Below are positions 26,268 through 33,579 of a DNA stretch of 35,632 nt, in pieces. The position numbers and the translations under genes were made by a program. The notes beneath the pieces were generated by a model. It worked only from the letters and a program-made list of their open reading frames with translations, searched no databases and was not told where the DNA came from. This DNA comes from a bacterium. Its GTDB lineage: Bacteria; Bacteroidota; Bacteroidia; CAILMK01; JACPUW01. Every line of letters begins with the position of its first letter. Position 1 is the first letter of the stretch. Location of the stretch: positions 1 through 35,632 of the forward strand of contig WGNN01000021.1 of the NCBI GenBank assembly GCA_016124515.1, in the 5' to 3' direction.

Positions 26268-27044
26268 TTACAATTGTTCAAGTGCATTTTCCGGGTATCT
26301 AATCTTTACCAGATAGAGTCCGTCGGGTGGCGCTACCATGCCACTTTTGGTTGGGTCGCCGCTTTCCAGGGCTTCCCGCATATCGTCAATCCCCATTCTG
26401 CCGGTGCCAATCCACACCATGGTTCCCACTATTTTGCGCACCATAGAGCGAAGAAATCGGTTGGCATTTATATTGAAAACCAACTCGTTGCCTTTCCTTT
26501 CCCACTTGGCCCAGTTCATCTGACATTCAAAATTCTTTACATTGGTTTCAAGCTTTGAAAATGCCCTGAAATTGCTGTATTCGGGCAAAACATCGGCGGC
26601 CTGCTGCATGAGTTCTATATCCAATTGTTGTGAATAAAAGGCGGTTTTTGTGCCCATGCCAAAAGGGTCTTTGCGCAGCGAAATGATGTACTCATATTGT
26701 CGCTCAAAAGCATTGAAACGCGCGTGCAAATCGTGGTGGTTGAGGTGGGCAGCTACGCGGTATAGGTTATAACAAGCAATATCGCGCGGCAAAAAGGCAT
26801 TCATTTCGTGCACCAAATCGCGGGTAAGTTGTTGCTCGGTATCAAAATGCACAAAATATTGGCGGGCGTGCACCCCTGTGTCGGTACGTCCGCAGCCGTA
26901 GGTTCTTATTTCCTCGCGCAGCTTTTTACTTAGGCGGTCTTCAAAAATCTCTTGCACTGTGGTGCTGTTGGGCTGCACCTGCCAGCCGTGGTAATTGGCC
27001 CCGTTGTAGGCTATCTCCAAAAAATATCGCGTCTTCTTAGTCAA
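26268..27044 (-). CDS. truA: tRNA pseudouridine(38-40) synthase TruA
   Basis: Converts uridines 38, 39 and/or 40 of the tRNA anticodon arm to pseudouridine; a cytoplasmic homodimer. The 258-residue length is typical. The catalytic aspartate is D55 in the family motif YGCGRTDTGVHA, and the N-terminal RYFLEIAYNGANYHGWQ and C-terminal FLRSMVRKIVGTM motifs are intact. The start must be TTG at 27044: the preceding in-frame codon is a TGA stop and no ATG lies before the conserved N-terminal strand. The ABC exporter gene follows after 3 nt. Confidence 0.96.
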   Translation of the reverse strand: MTKKTRYFLEIAYNGANYHGWQVQPNSTTVQEIFEDRLSKKLREEIRTYGCGRTDTGVHARQYFVHFDTEQQLTRDLVHEMNAFLPRDIACYNLYRVAAHLNHHDLHARFNAFERQYEYIISLRKDPFGMGTKTAFYSQQLDIELMQQAADVLPEYSNFRAFSKLETNVKNFECQMNWAKWERKGNELVFNINANRFLRSMVRKIVGTMVWIGTGRMGIDDMREALESGDPTKSGMVAPPDGLYLVKIRYPENALEQL

Positions 27045-27095
27045 TCAATCAGCTGTTTCCGGTTGAATATTGTTTTTGTAAAGCAAGGGATAAGA

Positions 27096-28295
27096 TTACA
27101 TTTTTTCGTAAACCACGGCAACACCCTGGCCAACGCCCACACACATGGTGGCCACTCCGTACTTCACATTTTCGCGTTTTTGCATTTCGTGGAGCAAGGT
27201 GGTTGAAATGCGCGCTCCACTTGCTCCCAGCGGATGGCCTATAGCAATGGCACCGCCGTTTACATTCACGATAGAAGGATCAATGTGGAGGTCGTTGATA
27301 CAGGCAATTGACTGTGCAGCAAAGGCTTCGTTCAGTTCAAAAAGGTCAATATCATTTATTTTGAGTCCGCCACGTTGCAGCGCTTTGTTTACCGCCGGCA
27401 CCGGGCCAATGCCCATAATGGCGGGCTCTACACCTGCTGCGGCAGCACTTACCACACGTGCTATGGGTTTCAGGTTATATTCTTTCAACACCTCTTCGTT
27501 AACCACCAGCAACACTGCCGCTCCATCATTTATGCCTGATGAATTGCCCGCAGTCACGGTGCCGTTTTTCTTAAAGGCAGGCTTCAGTTTGGCCAACACA
27601 TCGGTGGTGCTCAGGCGCGGATGTTCGTCTTTGTCAAAAACCAAGTCATCGCCTTTGCGTTGCGGAATGTTTACCGGCATCAATTCATTGGCAAACTTTC
27701 CTGCTTCATGCGCTTGTTGGTATTTCAGTTGTGTTTGGTAGGCAAATTCGTCCTGAGCTTCGCGACTGATTCCCCAGCGTTCCGCCACGTTTTCGGCGGT
27801 TTCGCCCATACCGTAGGGATAGTGCTTGTCTGACAACTTTTGGTTGATAAAGCGCCAACCAATGGTGGTATCATATATTTCGGGTGTTCTTCCCCAGGCT
27901 TGTTCGCTTTTGGCCATTACAAATGGAGCGCGGGTCATGCTTTCGGTGCCACCGGCAAGATAGGCCCGGCCATCGCCCAGCTTTATAGCGCGACTCGCAT
28001 CAACCACCGCCTGCAATCCCGAGGCGCAAAGTCGGTTTACAGTAACGCCCGCCACGTGGTAAGGAATATCGGCCAAAAGCAGCGCCATACGCGCCACATT
28101 GCGGTTGTCTTCGCCGGCCTGATTGGCAGCACCCAGTATGACTTCTTCAAGAATAGATGGATCAAAACCGGGGTTGCGCTCCAGTATTCCTTTAATCACT
28201 TGGGCGGCCATATCATCGGGTCTGATGGTGGCCAAAGTGCCTGAAAATTTTCCAACCGGAGTACGTAGAGCGTCAACTATATAAGCAGCTTGCAT
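27096..28295 (-). CDS. Acetyl-CoA C-acyltransferase (thiolase)
   Basis: A 399-residue thiolase that condenses or cleaves acyl-CoA and acetyl-CoA, in beta-oxidation or acetoacetyl-CoA formation. Catalytic residues are in place: nucleophile C90 in NRLCASGLQ, H354 in NGGAIAIGHPLGASG, and C385 in MCVGVGQG. No 3-hydroxyacyl-CoA dehydrogenase or other beta-oxidation gene is adjacent, so degradative and biosynthetic roles cannot be separated. A perfect -7 motif lies 23 nt before the ATG. The truA gene begins 51 nt downstream on the same strand, possibly as its own unit. Confidence 0.96.
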   Translation of the reverse strand: MQAAYIVDALRTPVGKFSGTLATIRPDDMAAQVIKGILERNPGFDPSILEEVILGAANQAGEDNRNVARMALLLADIPYHVAGVTVNRLCASGLQAVVDASRAIKLGDGRAYLAGGTESMTRAPFVMAKSEQAWGRTPEIYDTTIGWRFINQKLSDKHYPYGMGETAENVAERWGISREAQDEFAYQTQLKYQQAHEAGKFANELMPVNIPQRKGDDLVFDKDEHPRLSTTDVLAKLKPAFKKNGTVTAGNSSGINDGAAVLLVVNEEVLKEYNLKPIARVVSAAAAGVEPAIMGIGPVPAVNKALQRGGLKINDIDLFELNEAFAAQSIACINDLHIDPSIVNVNGGAIAIGHPLGASGARISTTLLHEMQKRENVKYGVATMCVGVGQGVAVVYEKM

Positions 28296-28318
28296 AAATG
28301 GTCAATTTTTTGGTGCGG

Positions 28319-28326
28319 CAAAGGTA
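28319..28326 (-). promoter_or_regulatory. Probable -7 promoter element of the thiolase gene
   Basis: The minus strand reads TACCTTTG, an exact TAnnTTTG match ending 23 nt before the ATG at 28295. Confidence 0.5.
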
Positions 28327-28517
28327 TTGTTTCGGGTGGGTTGTTTGGCCCACATCTCAACTTCTGTAGGTTGTGTGTCTGTAGAGACCTTTAATTCCTG
28401 CATTCTTTACGATTTCTTATCAATAACTGAATGTTCTTGTGAGCTAGAAAAACATACAAACCCCGAATGGGACGTTTGGTTTATTTAGTTTTACCGGGTA
28501 ATAAAAACCACGCGGGT

Positions 28518-29177
28518 ATGCGTACATTATTGATTTTGGTTCTTGGTTTTGCCTGCCTTACGGCAAAAGGTCAAAGTGCGTTTGATGCCGGCATTAAACT
28601 GGAACAGATAACAGAGTTCTGCGAAAAGTCGGACTTTGATGAAATGTATTTCAAAATGGGATTGGTAAGTATTTTCAAGCGCAACGACAGTTTGGTTTTG
28701 CGGTACACCAACAGCGAATACCTTTTGCCTGTGCAAGCCATTGCTACCGAAAACATCATGAGCGCCCGCATAGTAGATTTTACTTTCTTTTTTATTGAAG
28801 TACTTGAATATGAATCAAATACCACCAGCGTTTATGGCAATTGGTTTTCGAACAACACCAGACTTTATATGATCGAGTTGTCGAATGCGGTGTTGGTTGA
28901 CATAGGCATCATCGCCTCGGCATACAGCGAAACGCGATATACCTATGATGGCGATGTGTATGACGAGACGCTGACCAAGGAGGCCGCGCAAAAACTCTAT
29001 GACACACGAAAAGCAGATACCGAACGCTGTGAATTTGTGCTGAGCTACCATTTTGAGCAAAATATATTGACGGTTGCACCAAGCAAAGGCACATTGAATA
29101 CCTATGAGTGTTTTACCGCCATAAAGCCCGGCAGCTATGAGTGGCGTGGTGATGGGTTTGTGGAGTTGAAGGATTAG
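28518..29177 (+). CDS. Secreted protein of unknown function
   Basis: I do not recognise this protein. The ATG at 28518 gives 219 residues beginning with a signal peptide (RTLLILVLGFACLTAKGQ), so it is probably exported; an ATG at 28467 would bury the signal behind 17 residues and is less likely. The mature part is acidic and aromatic-rich with no membrane segment, no repeats and few cysteines. A charged helix (EAAQKLYDTRKADTERCEF) occurs in the second half. It is isolated: divergent from the thiolase gene and convergent with the glycosylase operon. No function is proposed. Confidence 0.7.
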   Translation: MRTLLILVLGFACLTAKGQSAFDAGIKLEQITEFCEKSDFDEMYFKMGLVSIFKRNDSLVLRYTNSEYLLPVQAIATENIMSARIVDFTFFFIEVLEYESNTTSVYGNWFSNNTRLYMIELSNAVLVDIGIIASAYSETRYTYDGDVYDETLTKEAAQKLYDTRKADTERCEFVLSYHFEQNILTVAPSKGTLNTYECFTAIKPGSYEWRGDGFVELKD

Positions 29178-29263
29178 TTGGTTTCGGCCCGGTCCACGCG
29201 GAACACAGACCACGGACCATGGTAAACAACTTTTAACTCGACCCGGCTTTCGCCCCATCCCGG

Positions 29264-29281
29264 CCTTCCCCACGGGGAAGG
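29264..29281. repeat. 8-bp inverted repeat in a dispersed-repeat-like intergenic segment
   Basis: CCTTCCCC and GGGGAAGG are separated by AC. No T-run follows on either strand, so it is not an obvious terminator. The surrounding text (CCCCATCCCGGCCTTCCC) resembles short intergenic repeats I have seen in Bacteroidota genomes; this is recollection, not a search result. Confidence 0.45.
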
Positions 29282-29360
29282 AGCTTAATCACTTGATAAA
29301 CAAAATGTTTCCTTTGATTCCGACCCTTATCAGGTTTGGGCATGCTTTGAACATCTCCCC

Positions 29361-29457
29361 TTTAAACTTCATATCTTTAAACCCATACACCCAATTTTCA
29401 ATTTGCAGTTTTCAATTTTTAATTGACCATTGGACTTTAAACTTCGCATCTTTAAAC
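29361..29457. repeat. 22-bp imperfect direct repeat, 75 bp apart
   Basis: Positions 29361-29382 and 29436-29457 match at 20 of 22 bases (TTTAAACTTC, two variable bases, ATCTTTAAAC). The segment between them is AT-rich with CAATTTT-type repeats. The second copy covers the stop codon of the convergent glycosylase gene. Confidence 0.6.
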
Positions 29458-30042
29458 TCCCCTCCCTCTCTTCCACAAAAACCTGTAGGGCAAATCTTTG
29501 TGCTCTTCGGCGTAGTCGATGCCTATTCTAGGGCCTGCAATTATTTCGTTTTCTGGGATTTTAAGGTCGGTTTCTTCTATCCAAATTTCATTGCCCAGTA
29601 GCGAAACTTCATTGTATTGGGTGCTTATTCCAAGGGCTTTGCTCATTTTGCCTGGGCCGTCAGTCAGGTTTTTAAATAGGTTGCGGCCTCTTCGCTCCTT
29701 CATCAAATCAAGGCCGGTTTCGGGCAATATGGCTCTTATGAGTACAGCGTGCGGCACATTTTCTTCGTGGGTAACCACATTAAAAAGGTGGTACATGCCA
29801 TAGCAGAGGTACACATAGGCAATGCCTCCTTGCTTGTACATGGTTTGGGTTCTTTTGGTGTAGCGTCCGCCGTAGGCATGTGATGCCTTGTCGGTAACAC
29901 CTTCGTAGGCTTCTGTTTCAGAAATGAGCCCGCCGGCAAAACCGCCATTGATGTGCGTGCACAGCCTTTTTCCAATAAGTTGTTGGGCAATATCTACCAC
30001 ATTGTGCTGCCGGTAAAATGATATTGGCAGTTTCTGCGGCAA
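29452..30042 (-). CDS. DNA-3-methyladenine glycosylase (AAG/MPG family)
   Basis: A 196-residue monofunctional base-excision repair glycosylase that removes 3-methyladenine, hypoxanthine and related lesions. The family motif SETEAYEG contains catalytic E44, and H55 in ASHAYGG sits at the spacing of the active-site histidine of human AAG. YLCYGMYHLFNVV and LTDGPGKMSKALGI are family-typical. The start is a TTG at 30042: a TAG lies four codons upstream in frame, and no ATG precedes the conserved N-terminus. It starts 1 nt after the comB stop. The basic C-terminal tail WKRGRGV ends inside a short direct repeat, so the last residues may be recently altered. Confidence 0.93.
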   Translation of the reverse strand: MPQKLPISFYRQHNVVDIAQQLIGKRLCTHINGGFAGGLISETEAYEGVTDKASHAYGGRYTKRTQTMYKQGGIAYVYLCYGMYHLFNVVTHEENVPHAVLIRAILPETGLDLMKERRGRNLFKNLTDGPGKMSKALGISTQYNEVSLLGNEIWIEETDLKIPENEIIAGPRIGIDYAEEHKDLPYRFLWKRGRGV

Positions 30043-30043
30043 A

Positions 30044-30760
30044 TTACTTGGCTATTATTTCGCCTTTTTTGTTGTAGTAAGGCACCACGTCAAACACATC
30101 AACCTGATTGCAGTAGGCAATGTCTTCGTCAAGGTTCAGGTGGGCCAGCCTGTTGGTATGCGATGCATCGGCCATAAAATGTTTTACATCCGCTTGTGCC
30201 ATATCGTGCAGCCTCATAGAAGCCAGGCAAGAATCGCAGTCGGTGTGCCAACCCATTTCGAGCAGCGCTTTGGCCATGGCACCGGCCACTATGGTGTCTT
30301 CCAAATTGAACCTGTCGCGCCAGCCGGCACAGAGAAACATCACGGCATCGTGGTTTTGGTTGATGTAGTTTACTATGGCCGTTTGGTTGAGAAAAGCACC
30401 TACCAGAATTTCCTTTGCGGCGGTGGCTTTGAGCAATGCTTTGGTGCCATTGCTTGTACTCAGCACTATGGTTTCGCCTTTAAATCTATCTTCGGTGAAA
30501 CTGATAGGCGAATTGCCCAATTCAAAACCGGCTACAATAGCCCCTTTGCGTTCGGCGGCGGCAATAAAACCCTTGTCGCGGTAAGCCTTGGCTTCGTCAA
30601 CGGTGCTTACGGGAATTATTTTGGATACGCCTGAACCAATACCGGCCACAATAGCGCTTGTGGCGCGGTACACATCTATTACTACAACTGCTTTTTTGGT
30701 AAGTTCATATAATGGAATATGAAATGGGGAAAAGCATACTTCTACATTCTTTGAAATCAA
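30044..30760 (-). CDS. comB: 2-phosphosulfolactate phosphatase (ComB family)
   Basis: A Mg2+-dependent phosphatase of the ComB family, named for conversion of 2-phosphosulfolactate to sulfolactate in coenzyme M synthesis. In bacteria without other CoM genes the true substrate is uncertain. Motifs: VEVCFSP at the N-terminus, VVVIDVYRATSAIVAG, STSNGTKAL, and CAGWRDRFNLEDTIVAGAM. The reading frame stays open up to a TTG at 30847, but has no ATG or GTG before the conserved domain. I chose TTG at 30760, which gives 238 residues with the family-like start ISKNVEVCFSP. The longer version would overlap the four-helix-bundle gene by 59 nt. It is third in the gcvT operon. Confidence 0.85.
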   Translation of the reverse strand: MISKNVEVCFSPFHIPLYELTKKAVVVIDVYRATSAIVAGIGSGVSKIIPVSTVDEAKAYRDKGFIAAAERKGAIVAGFELGNSPISFTEDRFKGETIVLSTSNGTKALLKATAAKEILVGAFLNQTAIVNYINQNHDAVMFLCAGWRDRFNLEDTIVAGAMAKALLEMGWHTDCDSCLASMRLHDMAQADVKHFMADASHTNRLAHLNLDEDIAYCNQVDVFDVVPYYNKKGEIIAK

Positions 30761-30788
30761 TAGCTCGTATTTAGTTAGCGGGAAACCT

Positions 30789-31145
30789 CTAAGATGATTT
30801 TTTATAATACTTGATGAAACCGAAGAGCAATCTTTTGGCGGAGTCAAGCGACTCTACGTGTTTTTCCAATTGGTCGTTGTCAATGTAGTTGAGCTTTTCG
30901 GCCAGGTAGTACATTGACTCAACTTCGTAAATAATACCTTTTGCTCTGAAAAGATACTTGAGCGACTCAGCACCGTATTTTCGGCTTGCTGCTGCGGCAA
31001 TATTGGCCGGCAGGTGGGTTACCGATGCCCTTAGGTGGTAGCCAAGTCCCTGAGAGGTGGTCTCCGGAAATGTTTCTGCCAGCTTGTAGGCTTCTGCCGC
31101 CAGGTCTATCGCTGCCTTCCATACATCAAGATCTTGAACTTTCAT
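30789..31145 (-). CDS. Four-helix bundle protein (23S rRNA IVS/S23-like family)
   Basis: A 118-residue, all-helical protein of the small four-helix-bundle family first known from 23S rRNA intervening sequences and related to diversity-generating-retroelement accessory Avd proteins. Family marks: LDVWKAAIDLAAEAYKLAETFP near the N-terminus, LRASVTHLPANIAAA and FRAKGIIYEVESMYYLAEKL. No reverse transcriptase or rRNA gene is near, so it is a free-standing copy. It lies 12 nt after gcvT and just before comB, and may have been inserted into the operon. Its function is unknown; nucleic-acid binding is suggested for relatives. Confidence 0.9.
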   Translation of the reverse strand: MKVQDLDVWKAAIDLAAEAYKLAETFPETTSQGLGYHLRASVTHLPANIAAAASRKYGAESLKYLFRAKGIIYEVESMYYLAEKLNYIDNDQLEKHVESLDSAKRLLFGFIKYYKKSS

Positions 31146-31157
31146 GTAAAACTATGG

Positions 31158-32252
31158 TTACTCGGGTTTATAAAAAGGGAGTCTCACGACTTTCCCACGC
31201 GCAAACTTGTTTCTTATCTTCACAAGTATTTCAGTTCCTTCAGCGTCAAAACCCTTAGCTACATAGCCCAGTGCTATGGCTTTGTCAAGACTTGGCGATT
31301 GGGTACCTGAGGTAATAAATCCAATGCTGTTTTCGCTGCTGTCGCAAATTTCGTATTCGTGGCGTGGTATGGCGCGCTCAAGCATTTCTATGGCTACGAG
31401 CTTGCGACCCACACCTTCTTCCTTTTGTTTTTTAAAGTATTCTTTATTCACAAAATCAGAAGCTTTGTTGAGTTTGGTAATCCAACCCAAACCGGCTTCC
31501 AATGGCGATGTTTCGTCGGTAATGTCGTTGCCATACAGGCAGTAGCCCATTTCAAGACGCAAGGTATCGCGACAACCCAAACCGGTGGGTTCTATACCTA
31601 CCGCTTTGCCGCTTTCCATTATGGCATCCCACACTTTTTCGGCGGCATCCTTGTGCACATAAATTTCAAAACCACCGGCACCCGTGTAGCCTGTATTTGA
31701 AATAACCACATCGGCTACGCCGGCAAATTCATTTATTCTGAATTGGTAAAATGGAATATCGTTCAGATTTTCAGGGGTAAGTGGTTGCAATGCTTCTATG
31801 GCTTTTGGTCCTTGAACCGCCATAAGGGCAATATCGTCAGAAATGTTCTGCAAATCGGCACCGAACTTTTCGTTGAGACCGCTTATCCATGCCCAGTCTT
31901 TGTCAAGGCAGGCACCGTTTACCACCAGCATGTAGTCGTTTTCACCTTTCATATACACCAACAAATCGTCAACAATGCCGCCGGTGTTGTTGGGCAAACA
32001 AGAGTATTGTGCTTTGCCGGGGCTCAGTTTTGACACATCGTTGGTAGTGGCGTAGTCAATAAGGGCTTGTGCCTGCGGACCCTTTACCAGAAATTCGCCC
32101 ATGTGGCTCACATCGAACATACCCACCCGCTCGCGCACAGCGCTGTGTTCTTGCTTGATACCCGCATAAGAAACGGGCATTTCAAAACCGGCAAAAGGAA
32201 CCATTTTGGCTCCCAAATCAATATGTTTTTGGTATAAAGGTGTTCTTTTCAT
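31158..32252 (-). CDS. gcvT: Glycine cleavage system T protein (aminomethyltransferase)
   Basis: Transfers the methylene group from aminomethyl-lipoyl H-protein to tetrahydrofolate, releasing ammonia, in the glycine cleavage complex. At 364 residues it has normal length. The N-terminus is family-standard (KRTPLYQKHIDLGAKMVPFAGF), with FDVSHMGEF, the folate-site aspartate region GIVDDLLVY, and the C-terminal barrel (GYVAKGF). The ATG at 32252 was chosen because an upstream TTG adds 16 non-family residues. A perfect -7 motif lies 37 nt upstream. It heads a minus-strand operon with a four-helix-bundle gene, comB and a DNA glycosylase; gcvH and gcvP are not in the window. Confidence 0.96.
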   Translation of the reverse strand: MKRTPLYQKHIDLGAKMVPFAGFEMPVSYAGIKQEHSAVRERVGMFDVSHMGEFLVKGPQAQALIDYATTNDVSKLSPGKAQYSCLPNNTGGIVDDLLVYMKGENDYMLVVNGACLDKDWAWISGLNEKFGADLQNISDDIALMAVQGPKAIEALQPLTPENLNDIPFYQFRINEFAGVADVVISNTGYTGAGGFEIYVHKDAAEKVWDAIMESGKAVGIEPTGLGCRDTLRLEMGYCLYGNDITDETSPLEAGLGWITKLNKASDFVNKEYFKKQKEEGVGRKLVAIEMLERAIPRHEYEICDSSENSIGFITSGTQSPSLDKAIALGYVAKGFDAEGTEILVKIRNKFARGKVVRLPFYKPE

Positions 32253-32289
32253 GAATTTAAGACTATTAATGCCTGCAAAAATTTGGCTG

Positions 32290-32297
32290 CAAAAGTA
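32290..32297 (-). promoter_or_regulatory. Probable -7 promoter element of gcvT operon
   Basis: The minus strand reads TACTTTTG, exact TAnnTTTG, ending 37 nt before the gcvT ATG. I do not see a glycine riboswitch: the 5' leader is too short for one. Confidence 0.5.
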
Positions 32298-32386
32298 CAC
32301 AATGGGCTTGTGATTACTTTTTTAAAACGCCAAATTCGGCACAATATAAATACGAAAGTGAAAAAAAAGAAACTACGTGGCTTTTC

Positions 32387-33508
32387 TCAACCATCAAGGC
32401 GTGCGGCAGCCTGTATCCATCGGTGCGGAATTTCGCCCTGCACGGCCATTTCATAGTCGCTATAGGCACAGGGAATTAAATATTTGAAGCGTGGATATTT
32501 GTTGTGGTCCACCGGCAGGTAAATCCACCATTTATCGGTCCTTCGGCTTTTTATAAAGGTCAGGTGCTCAGCTTGTTTGTGTGGTGTAGCCAGGTATTTT
32601 ATGTACAGCTCTTCATCTTCAAGCGGGTTTTCGTCGTAGCACAAGGTGCTGCCTTCCATAAAGTACCAGAGCATTTGCGCCATTTGCTCGGCTCCCAGCT
32701 CGCTCGTTTCCACCGAATTTTCCAGATTGAACACCCGCATTTGGCTGTTGGCCCCGGCGTATTTGCTTATGGCACAAGCTTCTTCTCCATTGAGCCCGTT
32801 GGGGTAAAAATGTGCCCCGCCTACATAAGCCGCTTGTATTGCCTGCGTGTTGAATTGCAAAAAATTGGCGGTACGCACCATGGGTTCGGCAAGGGTAAGG
32901 TTGGCTTTAAGGGCACCCAACCGCAGCGATTCAAAACCCAGTTTATCAAGATAATCAAGTTGTTGCGCATCCACGTGGTTAGACTGGTAAGCCAACAAAC
33001 CGTAGTAGTAGAGAAAAGTGTCGTCTTGTCTGATAATTTCCGAGAGCCAGTCAGCTGAGGTCGTTTCGCCGAAAGTGCCTTTGTTGGCAGCTTGCAGGTT
33101 CACCTCTACCGTAGCGTAGGGCTCGCTATTGTATTCGTGGGCTTTTTCTACCGCCAAGGGCATAAAACCGGCCATGCTGCAATGTGTGAGCACGGTTTTG
33201 CCCATTTCAAAAAGTTCTGACAAAATAAACCCCACCTCGGCCACATGTCTTTCGGTAAACTCATCGGCTATGATGTAATTGCCCAAATCGGCGAAAGCAC
33301 TGAAATTTTCGGCATTTATATAGTTGTAAAGGTGGTTTCTCAGCAAGTTGGCTGCTGTGGGTGCGCCCCTTTCCACGGCAAAAAAAACCACTTCTGCCGC
33401 CTCTACATCGGGCATTTTGCCACGGTTGATGGCAATGGTGTTGCCTATGCATTTGCCTTTGAAAATAACTTCAGATGCTACCGGAAAAAAACTGTTGTGC
33501 CACTCCAT
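32387..33508 (-). CDS. Arginase/formimidoylglutamase-fold protein, metal site lost
   Basis: A 373-residue protein that aligns by eye with the Bacteroidota arginase-family (ureohydrolase) proteins: GAPTAANLLRNHLYNY in the N-terminal part, GFESLRLGALKANLTLAEPMVR, NGLNGEEACAISKYAG, and the C-terminal TDKWWIYLP and IPCAYSDYEMA blocks. The Mn-binding motifs of active enzymes are missing. The GGGHD position reads THCSMAG, the DAHxD position reads ATVEVNLQA, and the SFDxDxxDP position reads LQFNTQAI. Hydrolysis of arginine-type substrates is therefore unlikely; a structural or regulatory role is possible. I recall that relatives in this phylum are also partly degenerate. The ATG at 33508 is chosen over a TTG at 33529. 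It is divergent from the SDR gene. Confidence 0.8.
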   Translation of the reverse strand: MEWHNSFFPVASEVIFKGKCIGNTIAINRGKMPDVEAAEVVFFAVERGAPTAANLLRNHLYNYINAENFSAFADLGNYIIADEFTERHVAEVGFILSELFEMGKTVLTHCSMAGFMPLAVEKAHEYNSEPYATVEVNLQAANKGTFGETTSADWLSEIIRQDDTFLYYYGLLAYQSNHVDAQQLDYLDKLGFESLRLGALKANLTLAEPMVRTANFLQFNTQAIQAAYVGGAHFYPNGLNGEEACAISKYAGANSQMRVFNLENSVETSELGAEQMAQMLWYFMEGSTLCYDENPLEDEELYIKYLATPHKQAEHLTFIKSRRTDKWWIYLPVDHNKYPRFKYLIPCAYSDYEMAVQGEIPHRWIQAAARLDG

Positions 33509-33513
33509 TGTGT

Positions 33514-33521
33514 CAAAAGTA
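33514..33521 (-). promoter_or_regulatory. -7 motif placed 5 nt before the arginase-like ATG
   Basis: The minus strand reads TACTTTTG then ACACA then ATG. With the usual distance from this motif to the start of transcription, the mRNA would begin at or next to the start codon, predicting a leaderless transcript. Confidence 0.45.
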
Positions 33522-33566
33522 ATGGCCAATGATGGCTGCTATGCACGGCTTTATTCACATGGGTTT

Positions 33567-33574
33567 TATGTTTG
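33567..33574 (+). promoter_or_regulatory. -7 motif placed 5 nt before the SDR ATG
   Basis: TATGTTTG then CACAA then ATG at 33580. The arrangement mirrors the divergent neighbour, again predicting a leaderless mRNA. If true, ATG codons upstream of 33580 are not used. Confidence 0.45.
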
Positions 33575-33579
33575 CACAA

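Noticed and set aside
30789..31145. Four-helix-bundle gene as an Avd component of a diversity-generating retroelement
   Set aside because: No reverse transcriptase, template repeat or variable repeat pair is visible anywhere in the window.
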